From the NCBI GenBank assembly GCA_030616165.1, contig JAUWXV010000213.1, forward strand, positions 1 through 6,418: 6,418 nucleotides of DNA, written 5' to 3'. Of the stretch, positions 1 to 5,537 are shown piece after piece; within the stretch, counting starts at the first letter, position 1, and each line of letters begins with the position of its first letter. This stretch comes from a bacterium (GTDB lineage: Bacteria > SM23-31 > JAUVVT01). The notes under the pieces are model-generated. The model did not search any database and was not told where the DNA came from. It saw nothing but the letters and a program-made list of their open reading frames with translations. A program made the translations under genes and the position numbers.

Positions 1-553
1 CGCTATATTTAATTTGAAACTTTGGAACAGTAGATTTCAAAATTTCCTTTTTTAGTAGTTCAATCCCCTCCCCTTCGTCAGCGATAGTTTGAACTGTTCT
101 AATTCCAAATATTTCAAAGATTTTTTGATAATCTATAGAAATTCCTCTTGCCCTCATTTCGTCAGCCATATTAAAATCAAGAATCATCGGTAATCCAAAT
201 TCGCACAGTTCAATGGTGTAAAGTAAAGTCCTTTTTATATTTCTGGCATCAGTAACATGAAGTATAACTTTTTCATTATCTCCAAGAAGAGACTCCATGA
301 TTATCCTATCATCCTCTGAATTCGAATAAATACTATTTCCTCCTGGAGTATCTATTACTTCGAATGTTTTATTACCTTCTGTAAACCAACCAACCCCAAC
401 CTCGATTGATGTGTCAGGATATTTATAAATTATTATATTATTTTTACACAATCTTCTAAAGATTGTAGATTTACCAACATTCGTGTGCCCTACTATTATT
501 ATCTTTTTATAAATTTCTGAATACTTTGATCTTTTCTTTTCTAATGGATTCAT
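1..553 (-). CDS. FeoB-like GTPase / ferrous iron transporter, N-terminal G domain (3' end outside window)
   Basis: The visible 184 codons form a Ras-like G domain arranged as in FeoB, the GTP-dependent ferrous iron transporter of the inner membrane. G1 is GHTNVGKST (residues 22-30), G3 is DTPGG (68-72), G4 is NMAD (128-131), and a G5-like TIADEGEG follows (156-163). The stretch SEDDRI after G3, and the run ILHVTDARN to GLPMILDFNMADE, match the FeoB pattern (SEDE, VVDATN, NMMDE). The membrane permease part would lie past the left edge. It is divergent: FeoB normally has GNPN at G1 and DLPG at G3. The chosen start is ATG at 553-551. GTG at 595-593 is in frame and would add 14 residues, and neither has a clear Shine-Dalgarno, so the start is uncertain. 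It lies on the same strand just downstream of the NRAMP-like gene, suggesting a joint metal-transport unit. Without the C-terminus, a stand-alone FeoB-type GTPase cannot be excluded. Confidence 0.8.
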   Translation of the reverse strand, partial: MNPLEKKRSKYSEIYKKIIIVGHTNVGKSTIFRRLCKNNIIIYKYPDTSIEVGVGWFTEGNKTFEVIDTPGGNSIYSNSEDDRIIMESLLGDNEKVILHVTDARNIKRTLLYTIELCEFGLPMILDFNMADEMRARGISIDYQKIFEIFGIRTVQTIADEGEGIELLKKEILKSTVPKFQIKYS

Positions 554-594
554 TACCAGATATTCTTGATAGAAATTTAATGTCTTCTTTTCCA

Positions 595-617
595 CATAAA
601 TATAAAATTTATTTATG
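595..617. repeat. AT-rich inverted repeat between NRAMP-like and FeoB-like genes
   Basis: CATAAAT (595-601) and ATTTATG (611-617) are perfect inverted repeats around a 9-nt centre that can extend the pairing slightly. The structure lies 24 nt after the NRAMP-like stop codon and covers the possible GTG start of the FeoB-like gene. It could be a weak intercistronic hairpin. The stem contains almost no G or C and has no following T-run, so it is not a convincing terminator. Confidence 0.3.
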
Positions 618-640
618 TTTTAATCAATAAAATAAAATCA

Positions 641-2011
641 CTAAAAAAGACCGTAAATTCCAGAATACAAAGCCTTTATTCCAACGCCCAATATAACTAC
701 CACGCTGAGCCAGAAAAATATATCATAAATTAGTGATGGATATAATTCCTTTGAAAGCCTTTTATATCTTAGATAATAAGCAACATAAACAACAATTAAA
801 AGAATAATGGCTGTCCCGATTCCTCCCAGCGAAACCATAAAAACTGGCTCTTTTATTAGAAGAAATAGAATTGTCCAAACAATTGCACAGCACCATGCGA
901 AAATGGCAATAAATCTATTTCTTTGTTTCATATTAAAATAATCAATTATTTTAAACCTTCCAAATGCATCTCCAAAAGTTCTTGACCATGCAGCCAAAGC
1001 AGAGAAAAGTGTGGAAAATAGAACAATTACAGCACCTGAAAGAAAAATGTATTTAGCACCTGGCCCAATAGATTCGGTGTACATATTAGCCAAAGTACTA
1101 ATCATGTCATATCCTTTAGGTATTTCTCCCCTTCCGTGTAAAACGGCAGCACCGAGTAAATAAAAAGAAACAGTCACAACAGTATATACCACCATAGAAA
1201 ATATCGCATCAAAATACATGACTTTAATCCATCCTTTCGCCCTTTTTACCCACTCCGGTGAATTTTTTCGTGGTCCTGTATATGAAGCATACCCTTTTTC
1301 AATCCAACAGTATGGATACTGCATAATCTCATCTCCACCAACACCGGTTATTCCAAATGCAGCCACTGCATATAAAAGTGTATAACTCGGAAGTTGAAAA
1401 CTTAATCCGCTTAGTATATCTTCAAAATTTATTGAATATTGTGTAAATTGAAGCATTATAACGCAGACTATATTGAATAGTGAGAAAAGAAATATTAGTA
1501 TAATGGAAAAATTTTGGATAAATCTATAATGACCTCTAAATACTAAAATTGCAACTAAAATCCCTGTAATCCATGCCCAAATATCCACACTTATGGAGGG
1601 AATTGTTATGTTTAAAGCCTGTGCAACACCTCCAACTATTCCTCCCATCTGTAAAAACTTCAGAATAAATATTGCAAGCCAAGCCCAGATTGTCCAATGC
1701 ACATCCTTAAATCTTGGTCCTGGAAGCTTATTCAATGCTACCATAGTTGTCTCGCCTGTATTTATAACATGCTTACCAAATTCTAATTGGAGTGTCACTT
1801 TTACAAGACAACTTACAATAATTATCCATAAAGTTACAAATCCGGCTTGAGCTCCTAATACGGTTGTAGCAATCAATTCACCTGAACCTACTATCGAAGC
1901 CGATAAAACCAAACTTGGACCCAAATATTTTATACTTCTAAAAATTCCTTCAGGAGGCTTTCTAATTGTACTTTCTGATAGAATATATGGATCGTATTTT
2001 TCTCTTTTCAT
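641..2011 (-). CDS. NRAMP-like (divergent) metal-ion transporter
   Basis: The 456-residue, very hydrophobic protein has about 11-12 membrane segments. Its order of features fits the NRAMP/LeuT-fold family: a short cytoplasmic N-terminus, GPSLVLSAS entering TM1, and a long loop after TM6. Canonical NRAMP proteins bind divalent metal with DPGN in TM1 and MPH in TM6. Here the TM1 position reads VGSGELI (residues 41-47) and the TM6 position reads GVGGDEIMQYPY (223-234). The usual Asp, Asn and Met ligands are therefore absent, while acidic residues E45, D227 and E228 are available. This places it in an NRAMP-related branch whose substrate I cannot name; Mn2+/Fe2+ uptake should not be assumed. The start is ATG at 2011-2009, just before MKREKYDPY. 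No strong Shine-Dalgarno precedes it. The FeoB-like gene follows on the same strand after a short gap, which supports a role in metal handling. Confidence 0.8.
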   Translation of the reverse strand: MKREKYDPYILSESTIRKPPEGIFRSIKYLGPSLVLSASIVGSGELIATTVLGAQAGFVTLWIIIVSCLVKVTLQLEFGKHVINTGETTMVALNKLPGPRFKDVHWTIWAWLAIFILKFLQMGGIVGGVAQALNITIPSISVDIWAWITGILVAILVFRGHYRFIQNFSIILIFLFSLFNIVCVIMLQFTQYSINFEDILSGLSFQLPSYTLLYAVAAFGITGVGGDEIMQYPYCWIEKGYASYTGPRKNSPEWVKRAKGWIKVMYFDAIFSMVVYTVVTVSFYLLGAAVLHGRGEIPKGYDMISTLANMYTESIGPGAKYIFLSGAVIVLFSTLFSALAAWSRTFGDAFGRFKIIDYFNMKQRNRFIAIFAWCCAIVWTILFLLIKEPVFMVSLGGIGTAIILLIVVYVAYYLRYKRLSKELYPSLIYDIFFWLSVVVILGVGIKALYSGIYGLF

Positions 2012-2282
2012 ATAGACATTCTTTGATAATTTTTTAAATCTGAATTTATTAAAACGAAATGTAATAAGTTTTCTAATGATTCGTAAATTAAGAAATTGTT
2101 ACAAAAAGTAAAATGCAATTTCAGGGAGGAACATTCATGCATGATATTTAGTATTTATTGTTATGATTTGGTATAATCTACTACCTAACAAGAAAATGCA
2201 TAATGACAAATCGCGGGAAATAGGAATTTATTGGAATTATTTCATATAATCTTATTTATTCGCAGTTCATTAACTAAAATAA
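2012..2282. other. Intergenic region, no gene seen
   Basis: These 271 AT-rich bases separate the stop of the NrfD-like gene from the start of the NRAMP-like gene. I found no open frame longer than a few codons with a credible start on either strand, and no tRNA or riboswitch-like fold. No strong G+C hairpin with a T-run follows the NrfD-like stop. The region should hold the end of the redox operon and the promoter of the transporter pair, but no -35/-10 pair here is good enough to call. The only clear structure is the palindrome at 2135-2144. Confidence 0.6.
2135..2144. repeat. 10-bp perfect palindrome TCATGCATGA
   Basis: TCATGCATGA is self-complementary and sits about 125 bp upstream of the NRAMP-like start codon, in the space where a regulator could act. 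It could be an operator, but it matches no regulator motif I can name and a single copy is weak evidence. Confidence 0.2.
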
Positions 2283-3503
2283 TTAATCTATACGTTTGTA
2301 ATCTGGATGTTCTTTTAGAACAGGCATCCGGTTTACAATCCAGCGAAAGGCGAGAACGGCAGTAACTATAATAGTAACAGAAATTAGCAGTTCCTTCCAA
2401 CCAGGATAATTCCTTTCATCAAGATTCCAGTTAAATGTAATAATGGTAACGTTAATTCTGTTAATAATAATTCCAATAATAGTGATAATAGATGTAAATC
2501 TTATAAGACTTACAGATTTTTTTCGAACTCCAAATAAGAAAAGAAAGCATGGTAAAAGTACAAAAACAAAGATTTCAACTAAAAACCAGTATCCATAAGG
2601 TGTATTAAGAAGATTCCAGTTATGCCCGTGGGCGATTCCTATTATCTTTAGACCAAAATATGTAAAAAGAACAACAGAAGCGGCTTTACCAAGGCTGATT
2701 GTAAGTTCCCCAAGATGTTCTTTAAAGTTATAGTCAATTTTGTCCTTAAAGAAGCGGATTGAGAGTATGCTCATCAAAATTACCATTGAAATCCCGGATG
2801 CAATGCTTGAAATAAAGAAAAATACAGGTAAAAATGGAGAATACCAAAGGGGATGAAGTTTTCCGGGTGCAATAAGAAAAAGCCCACCTAAGGCTGACTG
2901 GTGAAGAACTGCAAGGGTTATGCCCATAATAGTTAAACCAATGGCAAATTTTTCTACCCAGTTTCGCAGTCTCTTCATATTAAGCCATTCTAATATTGCA
3001 GGGGAAAATTCTAAAAACTGCGTTAAAAGGTAGAGTGAAACAAGCCATCCTACCAAAAACATAACAGAAGTAACACCGAATGAATAAAACATAGGATAAG
3101 GCAATCTCCAGGGACGACCGAGGTCAATTAAAAGTGCCACAACAACAGTAAAATATCCAATAAAAGCAGAAAGGATTGCAGCTCGAACAAAAGGATAGTA
3201 CCTCTTCATTCTAAATATATATACCGCTGAACAAATAGTATATCCTCCAGCCGCAAGGGCTTCAACTGACAGAACATTGAAACCAATTAAGGAACTCCAG
3301 GGAGTATCGTTTGAAGCATCACCTAATGAACCTATCCCCTTTATATATCGAATCAACACGAGTGGAATTGCTATAAGAATCAGAATTCCTGCTGCGATAT
3401 TAAACGGGGTAATAAGTGTTTTTACATATTCACGTAAACTCATCCCCATAAATAGTTTCTCTATTAAAAAAGATTTTGCTCCTTTATTATTCACTTCATT
3501 CAT
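2283..3503 (-). CDS. NrfD/HmcC/HybB-family integral membrane subunit of a redox complex
   Basis: This 406-residue protein with about ten transmembrane helices belongs to the NrfD (PsrC/HybB/HmcC) family, which passes electrons between a periplasmic iron-sulfur subunit and membrane quinone. Supporting signatures are the LAAGGYT stretch (residues 83-89), IDLGRPWR in the TM3 region (126-133), VLHQSALGGLFL (199-210) and KLHPLWYSPFLPVFFF (215-230). The last two are characteristic of the HybB/HmcC branch. The position usually written GFD reads GFN here (N76). The start is ATG at 3503-3501, preceded by AGGAG with 7-nt spacing inside the end of the iron-sulfur gene; only one base separates the two genes, so they are probably translationally coupled. 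It is the last gene of the four-gene operon. The family assignment is firm. The choice of HmcC/NhcC over other NrfD types rests on the motif details and the operon partners. Confidence 0.93.
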   Translation of the reverse strand: MNEVNNKGAKSFLIEKLFMGMSLREYVKTLITPFNIAAGILILIAIPLVLIRYIKGIGSLGDASNDTPWSSLIGFNVLSVEALAAGGYTICSAVYIFRMKRYYPFVRAAILSAFIGYFTVVVALLIDLGRPWRLPYPMFYSFGVTSVMFLVGWLVSLYLLTQFLEFSPAILEWLNMKRLRNWVEKFAIGLTIMGITLAVLHQSALGGLFLIAPGKLHPLWYSPFLPVFFFISSIASGISMVILMSILSIRFFKDKIDYNFKEHLGELTISLGKAASVVLFTYFGLKIIGIAHGHNWNLLNTPYGYWFLVEIFVFVLLPCFLFLFGVRKKSVSLIRFTSIITIIGIIINRINVTIITFNWNLDERNYPGWKELLISVTIIVTAVLAFRWIVNRMPVLKEHPDYKRID

Positions 3504-3504
3504 A

Positions 3505-4413
3505 TTAAGACTCCTTTTGCTCAGATTTTTCAGAATTCTGTTCTCTGTTTTTCGTGAAAGCGCGAATCCCTGCTAATAGGGCAGGCCCGATTATCATTAC
3601 AAGTGGTACTGCTGAAAGAAAGCCTCTGGTTAATTCCGGGGATGGCTTTATTCCAAGGTTCATATCGAAACCAAGTTGCTCGAAAGGAACTCCGGAAATA
3701 TACATCCAACTTGTTCCACCTACTTCATGCTCACCATAGATGTGGTCGATATACTTTTCAGGATTTTTTCTGATTCTCTCCGTTGCAAATTCGATTAATT
3801 GACTTCTCTTGCCAAATGTTATGGCTTCAACAGGGCAAATTTCAGCACACGCTGGAATACCACCCTTTTTAATTCTAACATCATAACAAAAATCACATTT
3901 CTTAATCGCGGGGCTTAATGGATCATCAAACTCATATGCAGGAATATAAAATGGACACGCAATCATACAATAACGACATCCTATACATACATCTTCATTA
4001 TATATTACTGCCCCTTCCGGAGTTTTTTTGAGCGCACCAACCAGACATGCTGAAACACAAGAAGGTTCGTCGCAATGATTGCATTGCACCTTACGATAAA
4101 CCGGTTCTTCTTCATTATCTGTATTGGTATATCGATTAACAACCGTTAAAAATTTATCATCAGGTCTTCTTATTTTTTCAAATACAGATTCATCCTCTAA
4201 AGGTTTTTTATGCGGCGGTAAATTGTGTGCCTCCTTACATGCCTTCTCACAAAGCCTGCATCCATTACAAAGTATTAAATCTGTCAGCATTCCCAGGCGG
4301 TCAGGATAACCACTGAGATCCTCCGAAGCAAAAACTTTCTCAGAACTGCCTATAATGCCTGATACTCCAATTGCAGAAAGAGATTTTAGGAAGTCCCTTC
4401 GGTCAATTTTCAT
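3505..4413 (-). CDS. Tat-exported four-cluster ferredoxin subunit (HmcB/HybA-like)
   Basis: The 302-residue electron-transfer subunit begins with a twin-arginine signal, DRRDFLKS (residues 4-11), then a hydrophobic stretch and a plausible cleavage site after VFA (27-29). It therefore acts in the periplasm. Sixteen cysteines in four groups would bind four [4Fe-4S] clusters: C49/52/55/59, C111/114/119/123, C143/146/149/153 and C173/176/189/193. The segment GGTSWMYISGVPFEQLG (232-248) is typical of HybA/HmcB/formate dehydrogenase beta-type subunits. A hydrophobic helix at about 265-285, followed by a charged tail, would anchor it in the membrane, as in HmcB. It would take electrons from, or pass them to, the multihaem cytochrome encoded upstream, and connect to the NrfD-like subunit encoded one base downstream. 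AGGAGG lies 12 nt before the ATG, across an A-rich spacer. Confidence 0.93.
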   Translation of the reverse strand: MKIDRRDFLKSLSAIGVSGIIGSSEKVFASEDLSGYPDRLGMLTDLILCNGCRLCEKACKEAHNLPPHKKPLEDESVFEKIRRPDDKFLTVVNRYTNTDNEEEPVYRKVQCNHCDEPSCVSACLVGALKKTPEGAVIYNEDVCIGCRYCMIACPFYIPAYEFDDPLSPAIKKCDFCYDVRIKKGGIPACAEICPVEAITFGKRSQLIEFATERIRKNPEKYIDHIYGEHEVGGTSWMYISGVPFEQLGFDMNLGIKPSPELTRGFLSAVPLVMIIGPALLAGIRAFTKNREQNSEKSEQKES

Positions 4414-4425
4414 ATTTTTTTTTAA

Positions 4426-4431
4426 CCTCCT
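4426..4431 (-). promoter_or_regulatory. Shine-Dalgarno AGGAGG with long poly-A spacer before the iron-sulfur gene
   Basis: A perfect AGGAGG precedes the ATG at 4413 by 12 nt, longer than the usual 5-9. The spacer contains a run of nine A. It confirms the start codon. Changes in the length of the A-run could tune translation of this subunit. Confidence 0.7.
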
Positions 4432-4498
4432 ACGATTTTAAGCGGAATAAAAAATCTCAAAATCATAAATTAATATTTATTACTATCTATTACTGCAA

Positions 4499-4520
4499 AT
4501 TATTTCTTATCGGAAATAAT
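4499..4520 (-). other. Intercistronic hairpin after the cytochrome gene
   Basis: ATTATTTC and GAAATAAT form a perfect 8-bp stem around a 6-nt loop, 22 nt beyond the cytochrome stop codon and inside the 129-nt gap before the iron-sulfur gene. No U-run follows on the minus-strand transcript, so it is more likely an mRNA-stability or processing element, or a weak attenuator, than a full terminator. Such a hairpin could help set cytochrome expression apart from that of the two downstream subunits. Confidence 0.4.
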
Positions 4521-4542
4521 GTTTGTTTATCATCTTATATTT

Positions 4543-5169
4543 TTATTCAATTTTCTTATGACAATCAACACAGACTACAGGACCGATGTCGTATTCTTTG
4601 TGGCATCCCATACATTTGCGATGGAATGCACCTTTTAAACCCGGCTTTTCAATATTTTCATAGTCAAGAGTAGCATCATGGCATGTTATACATGCAGGAG
4701 TCACATGTTCAGGATCATGATGGTGGTGACAAGTTTTGCAATCACCAATAATTTCAAAATGTATTAAATGAGGAAATGTTACCGGGTCAAATATTTTTGA
4801 GTCTTTATTAAAAATAAAATACTCAGTCATTTTTTGGGGCTGAACAGTAGTCTTAGGTACGTTAAAATACGGATCTTCATGGCAGATATCACATGAAGGT
4901 GTTTCAATTTCAGGACTAATACGGTGACATAATTTGCAATCCTCCATAATATCAAAATGTATTTTATGAGGATATCCTACCGGTTCAGTTAATTCTGAGC
5001 CTTTGTTAAAAATTAATCCCTCAGGTTTTTCCCCATTTTGAGTATTAGTTTTTGTCGCTAAAGGATTCGCTTCATTATTCTTTTCATCTTCGCCAACCAA
5101 TGAAACTGCAAGTATAAAAATTGCAAATATAAATATGATTATTCCCTGAATTATTTTCATAATTATCAT
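4543..5169 (-). CDS. Hexahaem c-type cytochrome (class III/c3-like), membrane-anchored or exported
   Basis: The 208-residue protein has six CXXCH haem-attachment motifs: C78-H82, C93-H97, C144-H148, C160-H164, C186-H190 and C200-H204. Residues 5-25 are hydrophobic and give an export signal or N-terminal anchor; I see no clear signal-peptidase site or lipobox. Residues about 119-208 look like a complete tetrahaem cytochrome c3 unit, with candidate distal histidines H134, H137 and H183. Residues 53-98 repeat the first half of that unit and carry the other two haems. It is the likely electron-entry subunit of the operon's complex, in the place of HmcA (16 haems) or NhcA (9). The first ATG (5169) overlaps the upstream stop as ATGA but lies only 2 nt from AAGGAG (5172-5177). 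ATG at 5160, the fourth residue, has 11-nt spacing and is an equally good start. Confidence 0.92.
   Translation of the reverse strand: MIIMKIIQGIIIFIFAIFILAVSLVGEDEKNNEANPLATKTNTQNGEKPEGLIFNKGSELTEPVGYPHKIHFDIMEDCKLCHRISPEIETPSCDICHEDPYFNVPKTTVQPQKMTEYFIFNKDSKIFDPVTFPHLIHFEIIGDCKTCHHHHDPEHVTPACITCHDATLDYENIEKPGLKGAFHRKCMGCHKEYDIGPVVCVDCHKKIE
4675..4815 (-). repeat. Internal repeat, copy 2, within the cytochrome gene
   Basis: This encodes residues 119-165 and is the second copy of a two-haem module. It shares about 25 of 45 positions with copy 1, including the start IFNK, the PH.IHF block and both CXXCH motifs. The copies are about 198 bp apart and remain recognisably alike in DNA, for example around 4753-4776 versus 4950-4973. 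This copy has extra histidines after its first haem motif (CKTCHHHH). Confidence 0.8.
4876..5013 (-). repeat. Internal repeat, copy 1, within the cytochrome gene
   Basis: This encodes residues 53-98, the first copy of the duplicated two-haem module (IFNKGSEL to CDICHE). Unlike copy 2 it is not followed by a second pair of haem motifs, so it amounts to half of a c3 domain placed before a whole one. Confidence 0.8.
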
Positions 5170-5309
5170 ATCTCCTTACTGTTAGCATCTTTTGAAGTTT
5201 TGTTAGTATTAAATAATTTCCAAAAAGCAATAAAAACCAGAAGAAATATGACAGCAATAATATATTCTATGCCTCTTGTTATTGATAAAAATTCTAAAAG
5301 AGTGTGCAT
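5166..5309 (-). CDS. 47-aa single-helix membrane protein, HmcD/NhcD-like subunit
   Basis: This small gene starts MHTLLEFLSITRGIEY, has one transmembrane helix at about residues 14-33 (IEYIIAVIFLLVFIAFWKLF) and ends in a polar tail (NTNKTSKDANSKEI). AAAGGGG (5314-5320) lies 4 nt before the ATG. Its TGA overlaps the first ATG of the cytochrome gene (ATGA), indicating translational coupling and that the frame is real. A tiny protein with an N-terminal EFL..T.G.EY motif and one helix is characteristic of HmcD/NhcD, a subunit of the Hmc-type transmembrane redox complexes. The neighbouring cytochrome, iron-sulfur and NrfD-like genes support this. In Desulfovibrio hmc the D gene follows hmcC, whereas here it is first. 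The resemblance is from memory of the family, and its biochemical role is not known. Confidence 0.8.
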   Translation of the reverse strand: MHTLLEFLSITRGIEYIIAVIFLLVFIAFWKLFNTNKTSKDANSKEI

Positions 5310-5437
5310 TTTTCCCCTTTCGTTATATAAAAATTATTGAGTTTATTAAGATTGTTATTTAAAAAACCACAGAAATATTTTTTGTCTAAAGGTCAATAAT
5401 TAGTAAAAAATAGAAACTTTTATAAAATATTTCGTTT

Positions 5438-5466
5438 AATATAATAATTTCCAAATGATTAATCAA
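5438..5466 (-). promoter_or_regulatory. Sigma-70-like promoter for the redox-complex operon
   Basis: On the minus strand TTGATT (5461-5466) is followed after exactly 17 nt by TATATT (5438-5443), close to the TTGACA/TATAAT consensus. Transcription would start near 5431, giving a 5' leader of about 120 nt before the small HmcD-like gene. In such AT-rich DNA chance matches occur, but position, spacing and orientation all fit. Confidence 0.5.
5456..5465. promoter_or_regulatory. Palindrome TGATTAATCA overlapping the -35 box, candidate operator
   Basis: A perfect 10-bp palindrome covers most of the predicted -35 element. A protein bound here would block RNA polymerase. The half-site TTGAT/ATCA recalls the FNR/CRP box, but the spacing between halves is 2 rather than 4, so it is not a standard FNR site. 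No regulator can be named. Confidence 0.3.
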
Positions 5467-5537
5467 TAAAATACTTTCTACTTAAAGCTCATGTAATTTC
5501 TATATTTAATTTAAATAACTTAAAAATAAGTAAAATA

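Larger units (their letters stand above)
5310..5537. other. Intergenic leader region upstream of the redox operon
   Basis: These 228 strongly AT-rich bases lie between the end of the AhbD-like gene and the small HmcD-like gene. Apart from the promoter and palindrome annotated separately, I see no gene, no structured RNA and no convincing terminator for the upstream gene. A second TTGACC (5391-5396, minus strand) has no well-spaced -10 partner. Confidence 0.5.

Noticed and set aside
1593-1850. Plus-strand frames opposite the NRAMP-like, NrfD-like, iron-sulfur and cytochrome genes (for example 1593-1850, 3277-3576, 4371-4673)
   Set aside because: They are antisense to genes with clear family motifs and show no domain, credible ribosome site or neighbour logic of their own.
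2121-2150. Shine-Dalgarno-like AGGGAGG followed by ATG on the plus strand
   Set aside because: The frame is ATG CAT GAT ATT TAG, only four codons, so it is a chance match.
2012-2282. Possible -35/-10 pairs for the NRAMP-like gene (for example TTACGA-17-TACATT on the minus strand)
   Set aside because: The match to consensus is poor and AT-rich DNA gives many such pairs, so none was annotated as a promoter.
4499-4520. Intrinsic terminator after the cytochrome gene
   Set aside because: The stem is perfect but almost entirely A-T, and no U-run follows on the minus strand; it was kept only as an intercistronic hairpin.
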